Assembly: GCA_019787685.1 (NCBI GenBank)
Contig: JAHNUO010000031.1
Coordinates: 1-64,000 of the forward strand
Origin: Chiua virens
Lineage: Eukaryota > Basidiomycota > Agaricomycetes > Boletales > Boletaceae
Reading direction: 5' to 3'
DNA: 64,000 nt
A program made the position numbers and the translations under genes. This document shows positions 1 through 9,556 of this stretch, piece by piece. Position 1 is the stretch's first letter. Every line of letters starts with the position of its first letter. Under the pieces are notes generated by a model that ran no database searches, was not told the DNA's origin, and saw only the letters and a list, made by a program, of their open reading frames with translations.

Positions 1-2657
1 AGTGGGTAGAGGGGCTCGCTCAGCATCTGGAAAATCTAGCGGAAATGCGCATCAGTCATGTACGAGAGTGGGTGAAGTCCAACTTGTTGCGCTTCCAGGC
101 CTCCCACGCGAGCGTGATGGAGCTCCAGCGGACGCTTGAAAGTGCCGTAATCGACTTGAAGAGCAGCGTGCAACTTTGTCGGGTGCAATGCTCTTCCTGT
201 CAGTTACTCTGTATTCAGAATCGGCTCCACGAAGGTGCGCACGATTGCAAGACGAATCATGTCTGCATACAGTTTTGCGAATACTGCGCGGAAGCTGGTG
301 AACTTACTGCAGACAAGAAAAAGGCGTGCCCAATGACGTAAGCGATTATTGAATGTTGGCGTAGCAACAGACATAATTATCCTCCATTTAGCGCTGGACA
401 TTCCGGAAAGCACGTGTGCGTATACTTTGTGTAGGGCTGTTGTTTGATCATGACTCTTCCCTAGTTGTAAGGTTAACGTCCACTTGTGTGGTGCGCCGTG
501 CAAACTTCGGGGTAGAAGCGGATGTCTCGAAGGGTGTGCTAAAGTATGCCCATCATCAAATTCTGTCTCCTGATATTTATGGCTCTCAAGGTTACCAACC
601 ACGAAGGCGATGACCATCAATGCGCAGCGAATACACATGCCTGTGGAGAGGTAATTGCCACCCCACATACCCCTCGATCTGATGCTACATCTTATACTAT
701 AGCCCTGTGTTCTCTCATCCCTGACGTTGGCAGACGGATCGAAGTGCGGCTGCAAAGGAAGGTGTAGAATTTCAATGTAAGTGTGCTCGGTGATCGCCGT
801 TGCAGTCAGAGTTGATTGGCGTTTAACCTCATATCATCATGATCTCAGTGACATTGAACACGAAACGCACCAATGTGGCGCACAATATTGTCCGATACCT
901 TGCCAGCTTTGCAAGCGGCTCTGTCTAAGTCATAACCACTTGCACATGTTGGAACAAAATGCGGACCATCTTTGCGGGTACGTTATTTGGTGACGCATTT
1001 CACGGCTTAGGGTGAAAACGTTGCGTAGGGAGCCACATTCTTGTGCTCGACGATGTGGTGCTGAAGGTATCTGCGAAATTCAAATGATCCCTGATTCCAT
1101 CGAGGAGACCTTCAAAGGGATGCATGAGTGCTTCCAATACACAAAGGTATGACTCTGCTCCCACAGGTTGAAACTCTCAACAGCTCTGGTTGCATGAATA
1201 TAGTATTCGCAAGGTGAGAGGTTTGGATTACAGAGTTGAGGTCCCACTCTGAGTATACTTAGTTGCGAGACGACTCAAATGCGTCAAGCTTATCTCTCCG
1301 GGTCAGTTATCGCATGAGGGTTCACATAATCACAGTTTTGACCCCGACGTCACCCACTACTGTCAAGAAAGGTTTGTTGACCTCATGACATTTTTTTCCT
1401 ATCTGACATACGAGCAGATGTACAGGTTGCCAATACTACTGTACACTTAAAATGGGTATGAAATGATGGCTTTGGCCTTGTCCCCATAAGCTAATTCTGT
1501 GGTTTATGTAGGTCACTCCAAGGAGCATGAAACCAGTCATGGATCCATGTCAAACATGCGGTGGTCCGTCGATGTCCCAGACGAAGAAGGTTTTGAACTA
1601 AATGGCCGGCGATTCGCAACCAACGATGACGGTGCACCGATGATGTGCAGCCTGGTGTGCAAGGCGTTCGGTCGGCACGTTCACGTCGACGATTGTCGAG
1701 CCGAGACGCCAGATGAATGTCAAGGAAACTATGAAATCCAACATATCGGGAAGAGAATGAGGCCCAACCCGGACCTACCCAAGGACTATGTGACCCATAA
1801 ATTATTCTGGAGGCGTAGTGGTGAGCCGACTCGGATTTGGATATCTACTCGTCTTAAATAACATATTCTTTACAGGGTTCAAGGACCCGTATCTTCGCGA
1901 AGAACAAGCAAACTTTGCAAAGTGGTACGTCAAGCCACAAGAACATGTAGTTTCAGTTCGCGTTTTGCTCACCTCGATCAACCAAGTGATTCCATGTGCC
2001 CCGGTACGTTACATGTTCCTCCTACTAGTACTCATTGTGATCTCTTCCGCAGGCCCTGAGCACAACGTACCTAGGGGAAAGTCTAATGACCCATTTTGTA
2101 TTCTCCCTCTTTTCCACGCACCGCTGATAGCAGATGTACCGCCAAGGCAAGGGTATATCTCAACGGATGGGCATCAGTTCAAGTGTAAGAACCCAGAGTC
2201 TGCGCAGCAAACATTTCATATGTACGTTTTTGGATCAACACCTAAGAGAAGAGTGTAAGCTGACCACTCCTCCGTCATCAGCATCTTTTTGATCGATAAG
2301 TAAGCGAGGATCTCAGTACAGATGAATTGTGCTGACGAGGATGTCTAGGTCGAAATCGATGGGAAATTCTGACGAGGCGCCATCTCAAAGCACACCCGCT
2401 GGTAGGAAGATGTGTTCACGCATGAACAACCGACTAGGGGCGGTTTACTATGCCTTGTACAACTTCTGGACTGCTCGCCAGATGGCTTGCCTTCAGGCTC
2501 TCAAGCGTGATGCAAATACTGTCATTCTACATGCCGACGACGCAGAAGTCGTGTACGAACACGATACCAAGAGGTCTCCAGATGAGCTAGTTAATGACCT
2601 CCTCTCTAGTCATCCGGAGGGGGGTAACTGTTTCGAGAAGGCTCTGAAGGCTGCTGA

Positions 2658-3042
2658 TGTTGGAGATCAGTCCGTAGATAGATCTTCTTATTCACGCTCA
2701 CTACGTATATACACTACGTTACCATATATGGACATCGACCGTACTTTTACTCACAACGCGCCGCATGCCTTCCTCCAGTCTCTTTCACCACGACTGGAGG
2801 TAAGCCACGGCATTCCACCCTCGCTTCACTATTTACTGACCTACTGTAGTATATTCATACCCTCGTTTAGGTACAGTTCAGTCTCTTTCACCACGACTGG
2901 AGGTAAGCCACGGCATTCCACCCTCGCTTCACTATTTACTGACCTACTGTAGTATATTCATACCCTCATTTAGGTACAGTTCAGTCTCTTTCACCACGAC
3001 TGGAGTATATTCATACCCTCGTTTAGTCCGTGTTGAATCACA
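2658..3042 (+). repeat. 5' LTR of the copia element (385 bp)
   Basis: It begins TGTTGG and ends ATCACA. It holds two full copies of a 103-bp unit, starting at 2778 and 2881, then a shortened third copy from 2984. The 3' LTR has only one full unit plus the shortened copy. One unit carries CTCATT where the others carry CTCGTT, a CpG to CpA change. Confidence 0.93.
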
Positions 3043-3056
3043 GGTTATGAGCCCTG
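3042..3056 (+). other. Candidate primer-binding site, copia element
   Basis: Directly after the 5' LTR the sequence reads AGGTTATGAGCCC. This is where a tRNA primer-binding site must lie, and it resembles the initiator-Met tRNA-type site of many copia elements. The primer tRNA was not identified. Confidence 0.5.
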
Positions 3057-3163
3057 CCTAGCGCAGAAAAACAATAATCGAGCCCCATCGAACCCGTTTT
3101 TACGCCTCGATCCCCCAGCCTGACGACTCCCAAAGCGAACTGAGCACTCATCGATCATCAACC

Positions 3164-6100
3164 ATGTCGCAACCTCGCACCACGCCATCCAGGACACCTC
3201 GAGAACCCCCTGGTGCATTCGGCCCCAGCGCCAGCGCCAGAGTGGGCAGGCTTCATCCTGCCGCATTCTCGGGACAAACAGTTGACGACGAGGAGGTCGA
3301 CAACCAGTCAACCCAGACCACCCACCTTCACCCAACGGCTTCTCGCCACACCACCCCAGCGCCATCACGCGCACCTAGCAGATCCCCATCCCGCCCTCCC
3401 ACGCCATACTCAATTGGCATACTCGACGACTACACACCCGGCCCTGATGATGAGGCACGCCACCTTCACCCAACACTCCGAAAAAGCATACGCCCTGCCG
3501 ACTTCAACTATCTTTTAAAACTCAAACCACGGCTCAGTTCCACCAACTACACCACGTGGCAAACCAACATATACCGCGCGCTACAGATGGAGTCACTCCA
3601 CTACTACCTTGACCCCACGTTCTCGTGCCCATCCATCACAGAGGCGTACGAACACTCTATTCGATGGACCAAGGCCAACCTCTTTGTGTGTACGGTGCTT
3701 ACTAGCACGATGACAGAGGAGATTGCAGCCCAGATCGGGCATATCGATAATGCAGCAGAAATGTGGATGGAGGCACGACGCTTATACTCGGGAACTACAG
3801 CAACTGATTGGACCCTCGTAATTACTGCCTTAGTCACCTCACGCTACAAAGACGGCGAGGATGCGGCAGCACACATTGCCAAAATGAGGGCCTATCGTCG
3901 CGACCTCATCCTGATGGCACGTGACATTGCGGATGAACTATTCGCGTGCTTCTTACGGATCTCAATGCCCCAGACATGGAACTACGTATTCGCTGCCCTA
4001 CCAGACCGTTACACCTCCACCGAGGTTGAGCGACGCATTCGTGACGAATATGGTGTACGCATAAGCCAAACTGGAGGGACTACCAATGCCTTTCAGGCCA
4101 CGCAATCCAACCCACGTCGGAGCCGCACACCCATCCCAGGACAGCCATTCTGTGAGAACTGCACCATATCCGGCCACTGGACCAAGGATTGCTGTTCCAA
4201 GGGCAAAAAGAGGGACCCTAAAAAGGGGAAGAAAGACGACACAGACGACGAGAAAGAGAAGGACAAGGGGGACAGAAAAGGGAGCGATAAGTTCAAAAAG
4301 AGCAAAGACTACAAGAGACACGGCAAACCATACAATAAGAAGGCCAACCAGGCAGTCGCCAACGACTCTACTACTAGTAGCAGCTCAAATGACCAACGCT
4401 CTGACTCTAGTCTATCCGCCTACTTCACCGGCGACCCCTCAGCCTCTCACTCACGCTTCGGGTGGATCCTCGACAGTGGCGCCACAAACCACATATGTAC
4501 TGAACGTACGGCTTTCACCACATTCACACCCACCAACGAATCCATCAAAGGCATCGTCAAAGATGGCCCAGAACTCACAGTCCGTGGCACTGGCACCGTA
4601 CTGGTACGCGTATCCGTAAAAGGCAAACCTGATCGCACGATCAAACTCATCAATGTGAGCTACTGCCCCAACGCACGCGATAACCTAATGTCAGAAAGCC
4701 GCATGGACCACAAAGGGATGGAGATCACCAAACGTGATGGGCGTGTCACCATCAATAACCCTGATGGCGAAACCATTATAGAAGGACGTCTACGAGGAAA
4801 CCTATATGAAATCAACAGCACAATAGCACCACCCTCGTCTACGTTTCACGCTGCCTTCACTGCCCGTTCCGCACCCAACCTCGATCTATGGCATGCACGC
4901 CTTGGCCACATCAGCCTCAAAAGCCTACGCTACCTCGACCGCCACAATCTCGTGACCGGCATGGATCTTCGAGGCAATGGCGAACTGTCACCATGTGACG
5001 GATGTGCCAAGGGCAAGCACCACCAAGCCCCCTTCCCACCCGCTTCTACAAACCGGGCCACCGGACGCTTAGAAAGACTCCACATGGACTTACAGGGCCC
5101 ATTTGACACGTCGGTCCAAGGGTATCGCTACACCCTTGCCGTGATCGATGACCATACCCGAAAGGGATGGAAAGAATTCCTAAAAAGCAAAGACGAGGCC
5201 CCAGAGTCCATCAAAACCCTTATTGAGAAGCTCGAAACCCATACCGGCTCACGTGTGAAGACCATATGCTCTGACCGTGGCGGCGAATTTATTGACGGAC
5301 GACTACAAACCTATTTCAAAAACAAAGGCATCACCCACGAACTCTCGGCCCCACACACTCCACAACAAAACAGGATCGCAGAACGCTTCAACCAAACTAC
5401 GCATGAAAGCGCACTCACAATGCTCGAGCACGCCGAGATGTCAAAAGGCTTCTGGCCTGAAGCACATGAATATGCCAATTACGTCCGCAATCGCTGCCCC
5501 ACCAAAGCACTCACACGAACCACACCCAATGAAGCCTTCTACGGCCGCAAACCCAGCCTCTCTACCCTACGAGTCTTTGGATCCCGCTGCCACGTACGTA
5601 TCCCCCCTGAACTCCGACGAAAACTCGATCCACACTCCATCGACGGAATTCTATGTGGCTTCGAACGTGGATCCAAGGCCTACAAAGTCTGGATCCCATC
5701 CAAACACAGATTCACTACATCCCGAGATGTGATCGTATACGAAAAAATATCTGATCACACAACCAACCCTGCTTCGAGCAAGGGGGTGTCCAACCCACCA
5801 GCAGACTCAGACCTCCCCCCAACTGATGCTCGGAATGAGGGGGTGAACACTGGGACATCCATCCCGACCATCACAACCACCAACTATGACACAGAAGGCC
5901 AACCGGCAGACTCAATCCCACCGCCACCTCCACATCGATCTGAACGTGCAACCCGACCGTCATGGAAAAAGGAAGCGGCAGATAAACAAGCAGCCAAAGA
6001 GTCAGAGGCCCGTGCAGAACGCAAGGCCCTACGAGAAGCACGGAAACAACAAGCAGCTACGGAACTAGCCCAACCACCAGAAACCGGTACCCAGGATATT

Positions 6101-7711
6101 GCCCAACTGGCTTACGTAGCTGTCCATGGCAAAGACACGCCATGCAATTACCGTGAAGCCACTTCAGGCCCTGATGCCGATGAATGGTGGAAAGCAATGC
6201 ACGAGGAGTACAACCTCCTGCAGAAGCGAGGCACATGGGAACTTGTCGACCGGCCAAAGGACCGCAAAGTGATCGGATGCCGCTGGACCTACGTGATCAA
6301 ACATGGTCCCAATGGCGAGATCACACGATACAAGGCCCGATTAGTCGCACAAGGTTTTTCCCAGATCCCTGGCATTGACTACGGCGACACATTCTCCCCA
6401 ACTGTGCGACTCGATTCACTTCGTGTAATCCTACATTATGCAGCAGCACATGGATGGTATCGTGGCCAAGACGACGTCACTGGTGCATTCCTGCACAGTA
6501 AGATCGACCATGAGATCTACATGCGACAACCAGAAGGCTTCTCGGATGGCACAGACAAAGTCGCAAAGCTTCTACTCAGCCTCTACGGGATCAAGCAAGG
6601 TTCATACCTATGGAATAAATACATGAACCAGAAGCTAACTGCGAATGGCTTCACCCGTATCCCGTGCGACCCCGCTGTCTATATCCGCCAAACTGCCTCC
6701 GGCGACACAGCCATCACCGCAATCCATGTCGACAATGCCTTAACTGTTGCCAACTCCCAACAGATGCTGCAAGACACCCGTCAACTCCTCCACACCCTCT
6801 TCGAGATGAAAGCGGAAGATCCAGACTGGCTAATGGGCGTGAAACTCACCGATAATCGTGAGAACCGTACTGTCACCTTGTCCCAAGCACAATATGCTGA
6901 ATCACTCCTCAAACGATTCCGCATGGATACGTGCAATCCGGTCAGCACGCCCATGGACCCTGGGATCATCCTAACAAAGGCAGATTGCCCCACAACCGCT
7001 GAGGAAAAGAAGGAGATGGCAAACTACCTGTACCGCGAAGCCCTCGGCGGCATCACATGGCTTGCAGTCGTCTCACGTCCTGATCTCGCCTATGCCGCAA
7101 GCCAACTTGGCCAATTCAGTGCTAACCCCGGAAAAACCCACTGGAAAGCACTCATGCGCGTTTTCAAGTACCTACGGGGCACACATGACCTTGCACTCAC
7201 TCTTGGCAAGGTATCAGATGCCGATCCCGACATCCTCACAGGCCATACGGACGCAAGCTGGGCGCGTGACGCAGACGATCATCAATCGACATCCGGATAC
7301 ATCTTTCAACTCGGTGATGCAGTCATCTCTTGGAACAGCAAAAAGCAGACCAATGTGGCCACATCGTCATCCGAGGCCGAATACGTTGCACTCGCACACG
7401 GTGCCAAGCAGGGACTATGGTTGCGCTATGTCACCCGTGACATCAATATTCACGGAGACGCTGAGCCACCAACCACAGAGCTCCTATCCGACAACACTGC
7501 TGCCATTGCTATCGCGAGAGAGGCCCGCTTCCACGGTCGGAGCCGCCACATCGGAACCCAGTTCCACTTCGTACGGGAGCGCGTCGAGGATGGGACCTTC
7601 GAGATTACACACGTCCCTACTGCCGACATGCTCGCCGACGGTCTCACGAAACCCCTCACTCGCCAGCCTCACCAAACCATGCTAGCTCGTTTCTCATTAT
7701 CCCCGGCCTGA
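3164..7711 (+). CDS. Copia Gag-Pol polyprotein (1515 aa)
   Basis: A single uninterrupted frame encodes all retrotransposon functions. Gag comes first, with a CX2CX4HX4C zinc knuckle at residues 330-343, followed by a Lys-rich stretch. The aspartic protease motif is D-S-G-A at 437. The integrase has an HHCC site (His577, His582, Cys611, Cys614) and catalytic Asp642, Asp704 and Glu740 with D35E spacing. Reverse transcriptase follows, with Asp1104 and an active-site box that reads I-H-V-D-N (Asp1190, Asn1191) where copia enzymes have V-D-D. RNase H has Asp1363, Glu1404 and Asp1443. The start codon 3164 lies 121 bp after the LTR, and the stop TGA abuts the polypurine tract. Everything but the Asn1191 change looks intact, so activity in trans or very recent death are both possible. 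Confidence 0.95.
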   Translation: MSQPRTTPSRTPREPPGAFGPSASARVGRLHPAAFSGQTVDDEEVDNQSTQTTHLHPTASRHTTPAPSRAPSRSPSRPPTPYSIGILDDYTPGPDDEARHLHPTLRKSIRPADFNYLLKLKPRLSSTNYTTWQTNIYRALQMESLHYYLDPTFSCPSITEAYEHSIRWTKANLFVCTVLTSTMTEEIAAQIGHIDNAAEMWMEARRLYSGTTATDWTLVITALVTSRYKDGEDAAAHIAKMRAYRRDLILMARDIADELFACFLRISMPQTWNYVFAALPDRYTSTEVERRIRDEYGVRISQTGGTTNAFQATQSNPRRSRTPIPGQPFCENCTISGHWTKDCCSKGKKRDPKKGKKDDTDDEKEKDKGDRKGSDKFKKSKDYKRHGKPYNKKANQAVANDSTTSSSSNDQRSDSSLSAYFTGDPSASHSRFGWILDSGATNHICTERTAFTTFTPTNESIKGIVKDGPELTVRGTGTVLVRVSVKGKPDRTIKLINVSYCPNARDNLMSESRMDHKGMEITKRDGRVTINNPDGETIIEGRLRGNLYEINSTIAPPSSTFHAAFTARSAPNLDLWHARLGHISLKSLRYLDRHNLVTGMDLRGNGELSPCDGCAKGKHHQAPFPPASTNRATGRLERLHMDLQGPFDTSVQGYRYTLAVIDDHTRKGWKEFLKSKDEAPESIKTLIEKLETHTGSRVKTICSDRGGEFIDGRLQTYFKNKGITHELSAPHTPQQNRIAERFNQTTHESALTMLEHAEMSKGFWPEAHEYANYVRNRCPTKALTRTTPNEAFYGRKPSLSTLRVFGSRCHVRIPPELRRKLDPHSIDGILCGFERGSKAYKVWIPSKHRFTTSRDVIVYEKISDHTTNPASSKGVSNPPADSDLPPTDARNEGVNTGTSIPTITTTNYDTEGQPADSIPPPPPHRSERATRPSWKKEAADKQAAKESEARAERKALREARKQQAATELAQPPETGTQDIAQLAYVAVHGKDTPCNYREATSGPDADEWWKAMHEEYNLLQKRGTWELVDRPKDRKVIGCRWTYVIKHGPNGEITRYKARLVAQGFSQIPGIDYGDTFSPTVRLDSLRVILHYAAAHGWYRGQDDVTGAFLHSKIDHEIYMRQPEGFSDGTDKVAKLLLSLYGIKQGSYLWNKYMNQKLTANGFTRIPCDPAVYIRQTASGDTAITAIHVDNALTVANSQQMLQDTRQLLHTLFEMKAEDPDWLMGVKLTDNRENRTVTLSQAQYAESLLKRFRMDTCNPVSTPMDPGIILTKADCPTTAEEKKEMANYLYREALGGITWLAVVSRPDLAYAASQLGQFSANPGKTHWKALMRVFKYLRGTHDLALTLGKVSDADPDILTGHTDASWARDADDHQSTSGYIFQLGDAVISWNSKKQTNVATSSSEAEYVALAHGAKQGLWLRYVTRDINIHGDAEPPTTELLSDNTAAIAIAREARFHGRSRHIGTQFHFVRERVEDGTFEITHVPTADMLADGLTKPLTRQPHQTMLARFSLSPA

Positions 7712-7718
7712 GGGGGTG

Positions 7719-8000
7719 TGTTGGAGATCAGTCCGTAGATAGATCTTCTTATTCACGCTCACTACGTATATACACTACGTTACCATATATGGACATCGAC
7801 CGTACTTTTACTCACAACGCGCCGCATGCCTTCCTCCAGTCTCTTTCACCACGACTGGAGGTAAGCCACGGCATTCCACCCTCGCTTCACTATTTACTGA
7901 CCTACTGTAGTATATTCATACCCTCGTTTAGGTACAGTTCAGTCTCTTTCACCACGACTGGAGTATATTCATACCCTCGTTTAGTCCGTGTTGAATCACA
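7719..8000 (+). repeat. 3' LTR of the copia element (282 bp)
   Basis: It has the same termini as the 5' LTR but only one full 103-bp unit (from 7839) and the shortened copy (from 7942). It is preceded by the G-rich tract AGGGGGTG (7711-7718) that would prime plus-strand synthesis, and followed by the target duplication GCTGA. Confidence 0.93.
7861..7910 (+). other. Intron-like 50-nt segment inside the LTR
   Basis: The segment begins GTAAGC, has a branch-point-like ACTGAC near its 3' end and terminates CTGTAG, the layout of a typical short basidiomycete intron. The flanks read GACTGGAG before and TATATTC after. In the shortened LTR repeat copy (from 7942) the same flanks are joined directly, GACTGGAG-TATATTC, as if the segment had been spliced out. 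The 5' LTR contains the segment twice and the joined form once. Function is inferred only from this arrangement. Confidence 0.55.
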
Positions 8001-8467
8001 GCTGACACGGTCATATCAAAGTGTAGCGACGACACGCGTCCGCCTGTGATTATCTTCCTTTCCGACGGTATTGCCGACGTTTCCGATAAGGTCGTGCGGA
8101 GTCTCTTTACGAACGCTGCGCAGAAAGGGTGTGTTATGCTCTCTATAATCTATATTGCACGTCCCACGTCAAGCTCACCTTGCCGACAGAAAAGGACTTT
8201 CATTGCACGCGATCCTATTCGGCCCCAAGTCGACCTCTGCCCGGATGGAGCGCATGGTGACTGTCGCACTCGACGCACAGAACTCAAATGCGTCCACGAT
8301 GACAAGCGCTCCGTCGTCCTTCCACGCAGCACCCAATAGTGTACGTTCTCTGATTACAATTTGGATGGACCTTGATCCAATGCATGTTGTCACAGGAGGA
8401 ACTCTTTCAGGCCTTCCTTGGCATTGCGGCATCTCTGAGGAGGCCCAGAGCGGCATTGGTGTTATGA

Positions 8468-9556
8468 GTGCAATGGAATATGTCTCAGAGAATGATACCA
8501 TGCTCCTTTCTCGACCTTCATGTTCTATGTTTTGTTGTGTATCTTTCTTTTCCCCTATGCAGTGTGGTTCTACTCGTACTGACAGTGATCGTTGGGTACC
8601 CGCTTGTTGACGTTGGTTAGGTTGTACATATGCAATTTAAATAGGAATGCCGCGAGGTAGCTCTAGAACCATACTCACTTGAGTAGCGTGTGTTGGTGGT
8701 GATAGTATCTGCAATTTTTTGCAGCAGTTCCGGAACTACAGTAACTAACTTAGCTTCAACTTCAACTTCAACGCGTCAACACGTCAACCTTGAGTATTTC
8801 CGAGTCCCTCTGCTTAGCGTTCGCGCAATTTGCATCTTTACCATGGAATATCCCTGGACCGAAGTTCGAGTTCATACTATTTCGGCGGAGGTAGTAAATG
8901 GCATGGCATTGAAGTGGTCCAACTTACGTAAGAAAACATCTTGATTCTGTCTTCGTTCAGGGCCGCATGCCAGTGGGTGAGAAAAAAACGAAGTGGCGCC
9001 GCCTCGAAAGAGCCTGGAGAGGGTTGAAAACGAGAGAGACGGTGAGCGAAGTGACTTGGAGGAGGGAGCGACTCATAAGAAAGACTCTTAGATGGGATGC
9101 TTCCGCTTTCCGTGACGCTTTTCCTGGACTAGACGGGTTGGAGTCTGTTACAGGTGCACTGGGAGTCAGTCTCCACTGCGGGTTTTTCGCCCAACCCCCC
9201 TCAACCAGCGCATATGGCACCATATCACCGCAATCCATCTTCTGCCCTTCCGAAGTGCGATAGCAAGTTGCAATAATCTTGGTCATATCCGCGGTTCATT
9301 CCCATGGTATGCTTCTGGGTTATGCTTCTCCCCTGAACTATGCACAAACCTGGTGTCAACTTTGCGGCCATGCCTATACTTGGGGATCCGCGACTACCTC
9401 ATGTAAGTTCCAACAGGGATCAAGAAATGGACCCACGAAAGTTCCAAATAATACAGCCGCCCGGCCTTCACTCATCTGTCCGCGCACGATCCACATCGCT
9501 CAACACCCCATCCCTCTCTTTAACGTCTTATACACGATTTCAATCTCTTCCAAATC
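8468..9556. other. Intergenic, copy A to copy B
   Basis: This holds the 3' flank of copy A and presumably the promoter of copy B. A short CTTCAA-type microrepeat occurs near 8755-8775. Open frames of about 100 aa occur on both strands at 8957-9286, but neither resembles anything I know and they overlap each other, so I do not call a gene. Confidence 0.5.

Larger units (their letters stand above)
2658..8000 (+). mobile_element. Ty1/copia LTR retrotransposon, nearly intact
   Basis: This 5343-bp element has LTRs beginning TGTTGG and ending AATCACA, flanked on both sides by the 5-bp target duplication GCTGA (2653-2657 and 8001-8005). It contains one long gag-pol frame in the order gag, protease, integrase, reverse transcriptase, RNase H, which is the copia order. 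A candidate primer-binding site follows the 5' LTR and a G-rich tract precedes the 3' LTR. It is inserted in the VWA-coding exon of copy A, in the same orientation as that gene. The LTRs differ by only one base in the aligned part plus a 103-bp repeat-number difference, so the insertion is young. The second catalytic aspartate of the reverse transcriptase is changed to asparagine, which may have killed it. Confidence 0.95.
1..8467 (+). pseudogene. Giant GTPase/Cys-His-rich/VWA gene, copy A (3' half, disrupted)
   Basis: This is the 3' half of a large multi-exon gene; the 5' half, including the GTPase domain, lies outside the window. Visible parts are a helical segment followed by Cys/His-rich clusters (about 1-1180), a further Cys-rich segment (1520-1850), and a von Willebrand A (VWA) domain from about 2270. 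An intron (about 2300-2348) splits the metal-site (MIDAS) motif, which reads D-K-S-K-S when spliced. The VWA coding sequence runs into a copia element at 2658 and resumes at 8001 in the same codon phase. The end, after an intron at about 8340-8396, is a TGA at 8465-8467, aligned with the termini of copies B and C. A further in-frame TGA at 1250-1252 interrupts a frame that is open in B and C. I call it a pseudogene because of the 5.3-kb insertion and this stop. The family's function is not established; the domain content suggests a cytosolic multidomain GTPase. Confidence 0.8.

Noticed and set aside
8957..9286. Overlapping frames of about 100 aa between copies A and B
   Set aside because: Open on both strands, no recognisable family, no intron or start context support.
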